Shown here: piece after piece, positions 52,142 to 60,740 of the stretch | How positions within the stretch are numbered: the stretch's first letter is position 1 | Layout: each line of letters begins with the position of its first letter | Assembly (NCBI GenBank): GCA_003347645.1 | Contig: QDFX01000007.1 | Span: 62,001 to 126,000 of the forward strand | DNA length: 64,000 nucleotides | Reading direction: 5' to 3' | From: Rhizobiaceae bacterium CPCC 101076 | Lineage (GTDB): Bacteria > Pseudomonadota > Alphaproteobacteria > Rhizobiales > Methylopilaceae | The notes under the pieces: model-generated | What the model saw: only the letters and a program-made list of their open reading frames with translations | What the model was told of the DNA's origin: nothing | Databases searched by the model: none | Made by a program: the position numbers and the translations under genes

Positions 52142-53593
52142 TCAGGCCCGCAACGGCTCGGCCATCTCGGCGGCGTCGATCGCGGCCGCGAGATTCTTGT
52201 CCTCGCCATAGTAGCGCGCGCGTTCCCAGAACACCGGACGCGCGATGCCCGTAGCACGATGACGGCCGATGATGCGGCCATGCGCATCCTCCCCGACCAT
52301 CTCGTAGACGAAGATGTCCTGCGTGGTGACGACGTCGCCTTCCATGCCGATCACCTCGGTGATGTGGGTGATGCGGCGTGAGCCGTCGCGCAGGCGCTGG
52401 GTCTGTACGATCACGTCGACCGAGGTCGCGATCATCTCGCGGATCGTGCGCGCGGGCAGGCTGAAGCCGCCCATCGAGATCATGCTCTCCATGCGCGACA
52501 TGGCCTCACGCGGGGAGTTGGCGTGCAGCGTGCCCATCGAGCCATCATGGCCGGTGTTCATTGCCTGCAACAGGTCGAACGCCTCAGGTCCACGCACCTC
52601 CCCGACGATGATGCGTTCGGGCCGCATACGCAGGCAGTTGCGGACGAGATCGCGCATCGTGATCTGGCCCTCACCCTCGAGGTTCGGCGGGCGGGTTTCG
52701 AGGCGCACGACATGCGGCTGCTGGAGCTGCAGTTCCGCCGCGTCCTCGCAGGTGATGATGCGCTCGTCCTCGTCGATCGCGCGCGTCAGGCAGTTCAGCA
52801 ATGTCGTCTTGCCGGAACCCGTACCGCCCGAGACGACGACGTTGCATCGCGAGCGGCCGACGATGCGAAGGATTTCCGCGCCCTCGGGCGTGATCGTACC
52901 GAAGCGCACCATCTGGTCGAGGGTGAGCTTGTCCTTCTTGAACTTACGAATGGTGAGCGTCGGTCCGTCGATCGCCAGCGGCTGGACGATGACGTTCACG
53001 CGCGAACCGTCGGGCAAACGCGCGTCGCAGATCGGCGAGCTTTCGTCGACGCGGCGGCCGACCTGGCTGACGATGCGCTGGCAAATGTTCAGAAGCTGGG
53101 AATTGTCGCGGAACCGGACATTGGTCAGCTGAATCTTGCCGCCGACTTCGATGTAGGTCTTGTCGTAGCCGTTGACCATGATGTCGGCGATGTCGTCGCG
53201 CGACAGCAAGGGCTCGAGCGGGCCATATCCGAGAACGTCGTTGCAGATGTCGTCGAGCAGTTCTTCCTGCTCGGCGATCGACATCACGAAGTTCTTGAGA
53301 CCGATGATCTCGTTGACGATGTCGCGGATTTCCTCGCGCGCGCTTTCGGCGTCGAGGCGGGCAAGCTGGGCGAGGTCGATCGCCTCGATCAGCGCCGAGA
53401 AGATCGCGCTCTTGGTGTCGTAATAGGCGTCGGGCCTGCGCGGCTCGGGAGCGGGCGCCGGGCGTGTAGGCGCCGGAGGCGCCGACGCCGTCGGGCTATT
53501 GAATGCGGGCGTTGGTGCCGGAGCAGCCGAAGGCGTCGCGGCAAACGAAGGTTTGCCGAAGTCCACCTCGGTACTGCCGCGCTTGCCGAACAT
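52142..53593 (-). CDS. cpaF: Tad pilus secretion ATPase CpaF (TadA)
   Basis: A 483-residue hexameric ATPase of the type II/IV secretion family that drives pilus extension. A Pro/Ala-rich N-terminal part (1-60) leads into the conserved domain with GGTGSGKTTLLNCLTR (Walker A), the Asp box region CEDAAELQLQQPHVVRLETR, the His box HDGSMGTLHANSPREAMSRM and Walker B RIIVGEVRGPEAFDLL. It is between cpaE and tadB on the minus strand; the gap to cpaE is 17 bases. Confidence 0.96.
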   Translation of the reverse strand: MFGKRGSTEVDFGKPSFAATPSAAPAPTPAFNSPTASAPPAPTRPAPAPEPRRPDAYYDTKSAIFSALIEAIDLAQLARLDAESAREEIRDIVNEIIGLKNFVMSIAEQEELLDDICNDVLGYGPLEPLLSRDDIADIMVNGYDKTYIEVGGKIQLTNVRFRDNSQLLNICQRIVSQVGRRVDESSPICDARLPDGSRVNVIVQPLAIDGPTLTIRKFKKDKLTLDQMVRFGTITPEGAEILRIVGRSRCNVVVSGGTGSGKTTLLNCLTRAIDEDERIITCEDAAELQLQQPHVVRLETRPPNLEGEGQITMRDLVRNCLRMRPERIIVGEVRGPEAFDLLQAMNTGHDGSMGTLHANSPREAMSRMESMISMGGFSLPARTIREMIATSVDVIVQTQRLRDGSRRITHITEVIGMEGDVVTTQDIFVYEMVGEDAHGRIIGRHRATGIARPVFWERARYYGEDKNLAAAIDAAEMAEPLRA

Positions 53594-53610
53594 GGCTTCG
53601 CTCTATCTCC

Positions 53611-54855
53611 TCAGGCGCGCTTGAGAAACCGCGAGACCAGCGGGTCCAGAAGGGTCTTTTTCTGTGCGCGCGATTCCAAACGTCCGGTTACCGTCCGGGC
53701 GATCTCAAGGAAGCTCTCATTGGCCTTATGGCTCGCCGACACCTCGGCGATCATCTGGCCGTTGTTCGACGCCGTGCCGAAGCTGTGCGGCTCGAAGGCG
53801 ATCGTCGCCGATGCCTCGACATCGAGCGCCTTGATGAACTCGGCCGGCTTGATCTCGGGCCGCTTCGGCATGCCGACCTGGTTCAGCACGAGACGCGGCG
53901 GCGCATCGTGCGGGCGTTGGGTGCGCAGCAGGTCGATCATGTTCTTGGCGTTGCGCAGATTGGCGAGGTCCGGCGCCGCGACGATGACGATCTCGTCGGC
54001 ATTGGTCAGCGCGCGTTTCGACCAGGACGTCCAGACATGCGGCACGTCCATGACCACACAGGGAACATTGCTGCGCAGGATGTCGACCAGGGTGTCGAAC
54101 GCGTCGCTGCCGAGGTCGTACACGCGGTCGAGCGTCGCCGGTGCCGCGAGCAGGCTCAGGTTCTCGGTGCATTTGGACAGCAGGCGGTCGACCAGATTGC
54201 CGTCCAGGCGATCGGGCGAGAACACCGCCTCCGAAATGCCCTGCGGTGGGTCCTGGTTGAAGTCGAGGCCCGCCGTGCCGAAGGCTAGGTCGAAATCGGC
54301 GACGACCGTCGACATGTCGAGTGACCGGCCGATCGTCCACGCGACGTTATGGCAGATGGTCGAGGATCCGACGCCGCCCTTGGCCCCGATGAAGGCGACC
54401 GTCCTGCCCACCGGCTCGGCGTCGGGAGCGCGGAACAGGTCCGACAGCGTGCGGACGAGATCGAGGGTATGGATCGGCGCGACCAGATATTCGCTGACGC
54501 CGCGCCGCATCAGTTCGCGGTAGAGATGAACGTCGTTCACGCGCCCGATGACCACGACCTTGGTTCCCGGATCGCAGACCTCCGACAGCTTGTCGAGGCA
54601 TGCGATCAGAGGCTCGCGGGCGCCGTCATTCTCGATGATGATGACGTTCGGCGTCGGCGCGTTGCGGTATGCCTCCACCGCCGCCGGGCCTCCGCCCATC
54701 TGCACGCGCACATGCGCCCGCTCCATCCGCCGATCGGCTGCCGTCATGCGGATGCTTTCGGCGAGGTCGCCTGTTTCGCAGAACGCCTGGATCGACACCC
54801 GAGGCAGCGGAGCGATCTGGGCGGTGTCGGGCGAGACGTCGGGGGCGTCGGTCAT
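53611..54855 (-). CDS. cpaE: Tad pilus localisation protein CpaE
   Basis: A 414-residue protein with an N-terminal receiver-like domain lacking a clear phospho-Asp set (NVIIIENDGAREPLIACLDK) and a C-terminal MinD-like ATPase whose deviant Walker A is FIGAKGGVGSSTICHNVAW. In Caulobacter CpaE places the pilus machinery at the pole. It is between cpaD and cpaF, 2 bases from the cpaD stop. Cytoplasmic. Confidence 0.93.
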   Translation of the reverse strand: MTDAPDVSPDTAQIAPLPRVSIQAFCETGDLAESIRMTAADRRMERAHVRVQMGGGPAAVEAYRNAPTPNVIIIENDGAREPLIACLDKLSEVCDPGTKVVVIGRVNDVHLYRELMRRGVSEYLVAPIHTLDLVRTLSDLFRAPDAEPVGRTVAFIGAKGGVGSSTICHNVAWTIGRSLDMSTVVADFDLAFGTAGLDFNQDPPQGISEAVFSPDRLDGNLVDRLLSKCTENLSLLAAPATLDRVYDLGSDAFDTLVDILRSNVPCVVMDVPHVWTSWSKRALTNADEIVIVAAPDLANLRNAKNMIDLLRTQRPHDAPPRLVLNQVGMPKRPEIKPAEFIKALDVEASATIAFEPHSFGTASNNGQMIAEVSASHKANESFLEIARTVTGRLESRAQKKTLLDPLVSRFLKRA

Positions 54856-54857
54856 CC

Positions 54858-55577
54858 TCAGTTGTCGTCCTGGGTCGACACGTTGTCTTTGGGATAGGTC
54901 GTAGCGGTCGGTTCGCCCTTTTGATATTTGCCGATGACCGTCGTGCGGCGCGTGGCGCTCGACGGCGTCTCGGCCCGGGGCCGTATGAAATCTTCAGGAT
55001 CTTCGACCATGGCGGCAATGTTCTGCTGCTGGGCGCAGCCGAAGTTCCAATATTGGCGATTTTCCGACGGCGTGCCGGGACCGCCATATCCGAGGTCGTC
55101 CGGCCACTGGCCGCAATCATGCGGCACACCGGCTTTCAGCGTCGGGTAAGACAAACGGACCGGTGCGAGATGGGTCGGCCCGTTGGCCGCGTATGTTGTC
55201 TGGATGATAGCTCGCGGCGAGACGCCAGCGTTTTGGATGGCGACTTTGATCTCCCGAACTGCATGTGCCGACTGCACGTCGGTACTGCCGCCTTTGGGGA
55301 TTTCGATCGCGATTTGGCCGCGTCCCTTGGCTCGCCATTGTCCGGCGAACTCCGAGATGTCGGCAACCTGCCTGTCGGTCAGGCCGCCGGCCCCCCCGCC
55401 GGGCAGGAAATCCAGGGTTGCCATTCCCTGCGTGACCACGATCGGATGACGGACGGCATGGTCGTCGGAGATCGAGCCGGTGATCGTCGGATCCGGCTGA
55501 CGGACGCATCCGGCAAGCGCACCCGCCACCGCCAGTGCGGCCAATCCCCGGACAGAAAGCGAGAACACGGGGCGCAT
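54858..55577 (-). CDS. cpaD: Tad pilus lipoprotein CpaD
   Basis: A 239-residue lipoprotein that helps the outer-membrane secretin. The signal peptide ends at a lipobox (ALAGCVRQ, Cys about 24). The mature domain matches CpaD (FAGQWRAKGRGQIAIEIPKG, then YPTLKAGVPHDCGQWPDDLG). I chose the ATG at 55577 with GGAG 5 bases upstream, over a GTG at 55583 that would overlap the cpaC stop. It is followed by cpaE after 2 bases. Confidence 0.92.
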   Translation of the reverse strand: MRPVFSLSVRGLAALAVAGALAGCVRQPDPTITGSISDDHAVRHPIVVTQGMATLDFLPGGGAGGLTDRQVADISEFAGQWRAKGRGQIAIEIPKGGSTDVQSAHAVREIKVAIQNAGVSPRAIIQTTYAANGPTHLAPVRLSYPTLKAGVPHDCGQWPDDLGYGGPGTPSENRQYWNFGCAQQQNIAAMVEDPEDFIRPRAETPSSATRRTTVIGKYQKGEPTATTYPKDNVSTQDDN

Positions 55578-55579
55578 GA

Positions 55580-57019
55580 TCACTCCACGATGTGGCCAAT
55601 GGGGCCGCGATATTCGCCGGGACCGACTTTGATGATGCCGGCGGGCGAATAGATCTTGTTCAGCCGTCCCAGCAGGATGGCTTGCATGTCGGTCGGGGTC
55701 TGCAGGTTGTCGTCGGGACGGGCGAGCTTGTCGCGACCAGCAGACTTGGCGATGTATGGCGTGACGATGATGACGAGTTCGGTCTGACCACGTGTGTAGT
55801 CGCGGCTCCTGAACAGCGCGCCGAGCACGGGAACGTTCAGGATTCCAGGCAGACCTTCGAACGCCTGGCGCGTATTCTCCTGAAGCAGACCCGCGAGCGC
55901 GAGCGAGCCGCCGGACGGCAACTCGATGCTGGTGCTCGCGCGACGAACGTTCAGCCCCCTGACGGAGGTGCCGAGAATGGTCACGCCTTCCGAATTCGGC
56001 TCGCTGACCTCGGTGCCGACCTGCAGGCTGATCCGGCCGCCGGACAGCACGACCGGCGTGAAGGTGAGGCTGACGCCGTACTTCTTGTATTCGATGCCGA
56101 TGCCGTCGTCGGTCGGAACCGGAACGGGGAACTCGCCGCCGGCCAGGAAGTCGGCCTTCTCGCCGGAGATCGCCGTGAGCGTGGGCTCGGCAAGAGTCCG
56201 CAACAGGCTGTTACGCTCGAGCGCCTCGACGTTCGCGAGAACCTGCCCGCCAGACCACTGGTGGAATATGCCGAGACCGTTGCCGTCGACGTTTTGCTCG
56301 ACGCCAGAGGTTCCAACGACCTCATTGAAGACCGATCCTGGAGAAGCCCCCGTGATCGGATAACCGGGGTTAGAGCCGAATCCGATGCTCGTACCGCCGA
56401 TCTTCGACACGTCCCACTTCACGCCCAACTGCTTCATCGCGGTTCGATTGACTTCGGCGACCGTGACCTTGAGCAGAACCTGGTCACGACCCTCGATCGC
56501 GAGCGCATTCACCACCTTGTCAGGACTTCCGACGAGGTTGGCGGCGATGTCGGTGGCGGTCTTAGCCTCGGCCGCAGACCGGACCGAGCCGGTCAACATC
56601 ACGGAATCTCCGACCGCATCGGCATTGACCATCGCGTCAGGCATAGACGTCCGCAGGTTGTTGCGGATCGGCGAGAGGTCGCGGCCGACCGACACCGCGA
56701 GGTTGCGGATCTGGTTGCCGTCCGCGTCGAAGAAAATGACGTCTGTCTCGCCGATGGCAACGCCGATCACATAGGCCTTGCGCGAGGAGCGGACGACCGC
56801 GTTCGCGACCTTCGGATCGGCGACGAGCACTTCGGTCGCGTCGCGCGGCAGATCGACGACATAGGATTTGCCGACGCCGACCTCGACGACCTGCCCTGAC
56901 GAGGAAAAGGAAGAAGCGATGTCATACCGCGCGTCGGCGCCGAACGACGCTTCCGCCATCAGAAGAGGCAACAGCAGCGCCGCGCACAGCGCCAGAGACC
57001 TCATTGCCGCCCGGACCAT
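55580..57019 (-). CDS. cpaC: Tad pilus outer-membrane secretin CpaC (RcpA)
   Basis: A 479-residue secretin that makes the pilus channel. After the signal peptide (to about residue 30, ASFGA) comes the pilus N-domain (GKSYVVDLPRDATEVLVADP and KVANAVVRSSRKAYVIGVAI), a BON/N1 region, and the secretin core with VEALERNSLLRTLAEPTLTA and SGEKADFLAGGEFPVPVPTD. I chose the ATG at 57019 (GAGGGG 8 bases upstream) over a GTG at 57025. The stop overlaps the leader of cpaD. A stand-alone protein with the same N-domain lies at 59016. Confidence 0.93.
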   Translation of the reverse strand: MVRAAMRSLALCAALLLPLLMAEASFGADARYDIASSFSSSGQVVEVGVGKSYVVDLPRDATEVLVADPKVANAVVRSSRKAYVIGVAIGETDVIFFDADGNQIRNLAVSVGRDLSPIRNNLRTSMPDAMVNADAVGDSVMLTGSVRSAAEAKTATDIAANLVGSPDKVVNALAIEGRDQVLLKVTVAEVNRTAMKQLGVKWDVSKIGGTSIGFGSNPGYPITGASPGSVFNEVVGTSGVEQNVDGNGLGIFHQWSGGQVLANVEALERNSLLRTLAEPTLTAISGEKADFLAGGEFPVPVPTDDGIGIEYKKYGVSLTFTPVVLSGGRISLQVGTEVSEPNSEGVTILGTSVRGLNVRRASTSIELPSGGSLALAGLLQENTRQAFEGLPGILNVPVLGALFRSRDYTRGQTELVIIVTPYIAKSAGRDKLARPDDNLQTPTDMQAILLGRLNKIYSPAGIIKVGPGEYRGPIGHIVE

Positions 57020-57048
57020 GATCACTTGTCCCCTCGCCCCTAAGGCCC

Positions 57049-57816
57049 TTAGTTCGTCGCTATTCCGAAACGGATGATGCTGGTTCGGTTCGAATTTCCG
57101 CCGCCCGAGGAATTGTCCCCCGGTAGACCAAGCCCACCGGGATTGGCGTCGGCCAGCGACCGGAGAGCCAGCGAGATCGTTCCCTCCTGTCGGGCGTTCG
57201 AGATGATCTCGGTTTGGTGCGGCAGCAGTTCCAGAGTGGCGGTCTTGCCCTCGATGGTTTGCTGCCCGTCCTTCTCGGAGAGCGTCTGGTCGATCGCCAG
57301 CACCCGGACATTGGTCAGGATCGTCTGGCTTTCGGTCTTGTTTCCCGAAGCCTTGGTCGTCAGGACGACATCGACCCGGTCGTTCGGCAGGATGAAGCCT
57401 CCTGCTCCGTCCACGGCCGACACCGGTGTCGCGACCGCGCGCATGCCAGACGACAGCATCGCCGACATGAACCCCCCTTCGGAGGGCTTCACCAGTTTCT
57501 GCGGGTTGACCGGCTCGTTCGCCGCGACAGGCTGGCGCGCGATCGCGCCCGTGAATTTCTCGACCGCGTCGGGATTGTCCGCTTTCGAAAGGAAATTGGC
57601 CGCGCTCTCCTTGGGCCAGGGGCGCCAGGCCAGATCTTCCGGCTTCACCACCACGCCCATCGGGACGGAGTTCACGAAAACAAGGACGTCAGAACTTTCG
57701 GTTTTCTCGACGACGACGACCGGCGCCGGTTCAGATTTCTTGCCACTGACGAGGACAGCAGCCATGCCGCCCGCGACGAGGGCGACGGCCAGGACTGCGA
57801 TGCGCGCGACATTCAT
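57049..57816 (-). CDS. cpaB: Tad pilus assembly protein CpaB (RcpC)
   Basis: A 255-residue periplasmic protein with an N-terminal membrane anchor (ARIAVLAVALVAGGMAAVLV), an SAF domain (VNSVPMGVVVKPEDLAWRPW, ARQPVAANEPVNPQKLV) and the RcpC-like C-terminal domain (FILPNDRVDVVLTTKA). The ATG at 57816 follows a GGGG stretch. CpaB interacts with the secretin. Its promoter may lie in the 106-base gap to cpaA, where a CtrA half-site is present. Confidence 0.92.
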   Translation of the reverse strand: MNVARIAVLAVALVAGGMAAVLVSGKKSEPAPVVVVEKTESSDVLVFVNSVPMGVVVKPEDLAWRPWPKESAANFLSKADNPDAVEKFTGAIARQPVAANEPVNPQKLVKPSEGGFMSAMLSSGMRAVATPVSAVDGAGGFILPNDRVDVVLTTKASGNKTESQTILTNVRVLAIDQTLSEKDGQQTIEGKTATLELLPHQTEIISNARQEGTISLALRSLADANPGGLGLPGDNSSGGGNSNRTSIIRFGIATN

Positions 57817-57890
57817 ACCAAACGACCCCAAAAGGCGCGGCACTACAGTCGGATGGCCGCACCTGCATTTGAGGCGACATTCGTCAATGT

Positions 57891-57898
57891 ATGGTTAA
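57891..57898 (-). promoter_or_regulatory. CtrA half-site upstream of cpaB
   Basis: The minus strand reads TTAACCAT, the perfect CtrA half-site known from Caulobacter pilus genes, about 75 bases upstream of the cpaB start in the gap after cpaA. In Caulobacter CtrA activates pilA and cpa genes. Binding here is inferred. Confidence 0.5.
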
Positions 57899-57922
57899 TG
57901 GAATGTGTAGAAGCCCAATGGT

Positions 57923-58450
57923 CTAAAGACCAAGCAGACCCTTCAGGATCGCCGTGTCGGGATAGATCACGAGGCCCGCGGCGGCGAGTGCGACGCCATA
58001 TGGGATGCCGCTTTCTCGAGCGTGCAGGCGAGCGATCCATGGCTGGCCTGCGAGTGCAACAGGAAGATGAAACCGGCGCAGGATGAGGAGCATGATTGTC
58101 AGCACACCGCCGAATGCAGACATGACCAATAGCCACATGAAGACAAGCGATGGGTCGATCCACAGAGCCATCGCCGCTGCAAGCTTCGCATCGCCACCGC
58201 CAATGACGCCGAGCGCGAAACCAGAAATACCAATCGATAGGACGCAGAAAGCGGTCAAGGCATGCCAACCAGTTGACGAGATCGGGAGCCCGGCCGCGAT
58301 GACGACGATGGGAAACACCGCCACAAGCGCGAGGCTCAGGCGGTTCGAAATGGTCATGGTCGCGATGTCGGAAAGCGCCGCGGCAATAATCAGCGCCGGA
58401 AAAACGGCGACCAATGCATAATCCAGAACAACCACGGCGAGTTCCTGCAA
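57923..58450 (-). CDS. cpaA: Prepilin peptidase CpaA
   Basis: A 175-residue inner-membrane aspartic peptidase of the A24 family (short, without the methyltransferase domain), which cleaves Flp prepilin. The two catalytic aspartates are in ALSDIATMTISNRLS and the GxGD-type motif VIGGGDAKLAAAM; four to six helices surround them. It follows pilA by 53 bases with a strong hairpin in between. Confidence 0.93.
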   Translation of the reverse strand: MQELAVVVLDYALVAVFPALIIAAALSDIATMTISNRLSLALVAVFPIVVIAAGLPISSTGWHALTAFCVLSIGISGFALGVIGGGDAKLAAAMALWIDPSLVFMWLLVMSAFGGVLTIMLLILRRFHLPVALAGQPWIARLHARESGIPYGVALAAAGLVIYPDTAILKGLLGL

Positions 58451-58456
58451 CTGTTG

Positions 58457-58493
58457 ATGAACAAGCCGCCTATAATAAAGGCGGCTTGTTCAT
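58457..58493 (-). terminator. Hairpin between pilA and cpaA (attenuator or mRNA stabiliser)
   Basis: Fourteen bases, ATGAACAAGCCGCC (58457-58470), pair perfectly with GGCGGCTTGTTCAT (58480-58493) around an AT-only 9-base loop. It lies 10 bases after pilA and has no long T-run, so partial termination or protection of the pilA message from decay is more likely than full termination. Confidence 0.6.
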
Positions 58494-58503
58494 GCTTGGC
58501 GAA

Positions 58504-58698
58504 TTAGCCGCCGGTGCCGGTGCCGGTTTCACGTGCGGTGTCGAGCTGGTCCGAAACTTCGTCGAAGGTATCGTTCAGCGCCTGACGAAGCGTCGGGAGC
58601 GAAAGCAGGATGCCGATGGCGAGCACGGCAGCGATCAGAGCGTACTCGATCGCGGTGGCGCCGGACTCGTCCTTCAGAAAGCGCGAAAAGAGGTTCAT
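58504..58698 (-). CDS. pilA: Flp-type pilin PilA
   Basis: The 64-residue pilus subunit precursor. The class III leader ends at Gly13 (KDESG) and the mature part starts ATAIEYALIAAVLAIGILLS with the conserved Glu at +5 and Tyr at +6. The C-terminus is Gly/Thr-rich (RETGTGTGG). CpaA should cleave between Gly13 and Ala14. GGAG precedes the ATG at 58698; the frame extends to 58734 without a start signal. It is the first gene of the minus-strand cluster. Confidence 0.95.
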   Translation of the reverse strand: MNLFSRFLKDESGATAIEYALIAAVLAIGILLSLPTLRQALNDTFDEVSDQLDTARETGTGTGG

Positions 58699-59015
58699 GT
58701 GACGTGCTCCATGTGGGTCGTGTGCTTGAATCACGGATCCGAGTTGATCCCCCCTCGAAACCTGAAATCAGCGTAATCCGACCCTGTTGCCGCATCGTTA
58801 ATGTTTGTGAGGGCTTTGGTTCAGTATCGAGTAAGAACTTAGAAACCAACAATATCGAGTTTTCGGAAATTTTTACTTTTATTTTTGTCAAAAATCCTTG
58901 ATTCACAGCGTATTGGCTCTTCGCGCTGTTTACGCTCGTCCGTAGCCACAGTTAGAGATTGATTCACCTTCTTGATGCATCACTTGAGCGACGAAGAGCG
59001 TATTTGTGAGCCGCA
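58699..59015. other. Divergent promoter region of pilA and the 59016 gene
   Basis: An AT-rich 317-base region without a gene. On the minus strand a TTGTTG/GATACT pair with 18 bases between (near 58820-58860) is a weak promoter candidate for pilA. ATCGTTAA (58794-58801), which is TTAACGAT on the minus strand, differs by one base from a CtrA half-site and lies about 100 bases before the pilA ATG. Confidence 0.45.
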
Positions 59016-59540
59016 ATGAAACTGTCGCGCGTACTGCTTGTGGTCATGATAGCCGCAGCCTCCCCTGTAGCTGCCCAGGACCGCCCGCTTGCGACTCCCG
59101 TCGCGGATCAGTCGGCGGATAGTGTGGACTCCATGGACGTCGCGCTCGACCTTGCATCGCTGCTGCACGTTCCGCCGAAAACCGCCATGATCGTGATTGG
59201 CAACCCGTCGATCGCGGACACTACTGAACCCCGCAACGGCTTCGTCGTCGTGACCGGCAAGGGATACGGCACGACCAATCTCCTGGCGCTTGATGCTTCG
59301 GGCGCCGTCCTGCTTGAGACCATGATCCATGTGCGCAGGGCCAGCGAGCGGACGCTGACCGTGCTTCGTGGAGCGGCCCGGGAGACCTACAGCTGTACGC
59401 CCCGTTGCGAGCAGACCGTCACTCTGGGTGACGCCCCCGACTTCTTCGGCGGCAGTTCAGGTCAGATCGGCAGTCGGGTCGGCCTCGCCACGGGCGGTGC
59501 TGGCGGAGGCGGCAGCCAGTCCGGCGGTTCTCCGAATTAA
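59016..59540 (+). CDS. Stand-alone secretin N-domain (pilus assembly N-terminal) protein
   Basis: A 174-residue exported protein: signal peptide (MKLSRVLLVVMIAAASPVAA), then a domain like the N-terminal pilus domain of CpaC (LLHVPPKTAMIVIGNPSIAD, then TGKGYGTTNLLALDASGAVL), a Cys pair (CTPRC) and a Gly/Ser-rich tail. It lacks the secretin core. It is divergent from pilA in the Tad locus. It may sit at the base of the secretin as an adaptor; this is inference. Two TadE-like genes follow after 106 bases. Confidence 0.8.
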   Translation: MKLSRVLLVVMIAAASPVAAQDRPLATPVADQSADSVDSMDVALDLASLLHVPPKTAMIVIGNPSIADTTEPRNGFVVVTGKGYGTTNLLALDASGAVLLETMIHVRRASERTLTVLRGAARETYSCTPRCEQTVTLGDAPDFFGGSSGQIGSRVGLATGGAGGGGSQSGGSPN

Positions 59541-59646
59541 TAATCCGTTATCTTTTCTTGATTGCCGCCGAATTTCGTAACGATCAGTCAAGCATTGTCG
59601 CTGATCGTGCTCGCCTGTACTCGCGCACTTCGCGAAACCGACAGGC

Positions 59647-60189
59647 ATGGATCAGAAAAAGCCACGCACCGATCGACTGAAACGCTTCGCCCGCAGCAAT
59701 GACGGCGCGACGGCGGTCGAGTTCGCGCTGATCGCGCCGCTGTTCCTCAGCCTGATGCTGACGATCATGTATTCCGGGCTGACGCTGTTCGCGAACTCGG
59801 TGCTCCAGACCATGGTCGACCGCGCCGCGCGGCAGGTCAGGATTGGCCAGTTGCAGAACGCGACGCAGCAGCAATTCCTGAACGCGATCTGCGACTCGTC
59901 CAAATCAGAGATCCTTTTCACCTGCAGCAAGATCCGGGCGCAATCTCGGCTGCTGACGGACCCCGCCAATGCCGCATGCTTCAGTAGGACAACAGAGGCA
60001 CCAGCGAGCTGTTTCACCTCCGGAACCGGCGGCAACGCGCCGTCGATGGTCTTGATCCAGGCCACTTACGAATGGCCGCTGCCGCTGACAATTCGCCTCT
60101 GGGATCCGCCCCAGCAAGAGCAGCCGAACCAGACTCTCGCCAATACCATGCTGGTCGCGACTACGGTCATTCAGAACGAGCCCTGGTGA
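59647..60189 (+). CDS. TadE-like pseudopilin 1
   Basis: A 180-residue minor pilin. The leader ends at Gly20 (SNDG), and the mature part begins ATAVEFALIAPLFLSLMLTI with Glu at +5, the TadE/Flp pattern. The rest is periplasmic with four to five cysteines that could form disulphides (CSKIRAQ, CFTSG regions). Its stop TGA shares a base with the ATG of the next gene. Confidence 0.88.
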   Translation: MDQKKPRTDRLKRFARSNDGATAVEFALIAPLFLSLMLTIMYSGLTLFANSVLQTMVDRAARQVRIGQLQNATQQQFLNAICDSSKSEILFTCSKIRAQSRLLTDPANAACFSRTTEAPASCFTSGTGGNAPSMVLIQATYEWPLPLTIRLWDPPQQEQPNQTLANTMLVATTVIQNEPW

Positions 60190-60740
60190 TGCGCGCCTTT
60201 TTCCGCACTTTCAGGCGCGATGAACGCGCGATCGCCGCGACCGAATTCGCATTGCTGCTTCCTACTATCATCGGGCTGATGGTCGGCACGTTCGAGGTGG
60301 CGCGAGCGGTGTCGGCGAAGAGCAAAGTAAGTCAGATGACCGGTGCGATTGGCGACCTGATCAGCCAAAAGAACTCCGTCACATCGTCCAATCTTAACGA
60401 CCTGATCAACGGCACGTCGAACATTCTCCAGCCGCTCCCGACGACGGGAGCGACCGTCGACGTGCAGAGCATCGTCTACGACACGTCGACCAAGAAATAT
60501 TACGTCGATTGGACGCTGCATAAGGTCGGTTCGGGCAGTGCGCAAACGAACGGCGCCAATAGCGATTATCAAGGTGCCGATCCGCCCGGCGCGGCAACCA
60601 TCAAGGTCACCGTGACCTACGATTTCGAGCCGACCTTCTCGAAGATCTACAAGGACATCAATCCGTCAAGCGGCGGCAAGATCACGCTGAGCGAGACGTT
60701 CTTCTCAGCTCGCAGCGGCGCGGCCGTTCCCCTGGAGTGA
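60189..60740 (+). CDS. TadE-like pseudopilin 2
   Basis: A 183-residue minor pilin (TadE/TadF type). The N-terminus RRDERAIAATEFALLLPTII lacks the usual Gly at the -1 site, with Ala there, so processing by CpaA may be weak or different. After the helix the periplasmic domain has no cysteine-rich region. ATG at 60189 overlaps the preceding TGA by 1 base, coupling the two subunits. The gene ends directly at the convergent GGDEF-EAL stop. Confidence 0.86.
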   Translation: MRAFFRTFRRDERAIAATEFALLLPTIIGLMVGTFEVARAVSAKSKVSQMTGAIGDLISQKNSVTSSNLNDLINGTSNILQPLPTTGATVDVQSIVYDTSTKKYYVDWTLHKVGSGSAQTNGANSDYQGADPPGAATIKVTVTYDFEPTFSKIYKDINPSSGGKITLSETFFSARSGAAVPLE

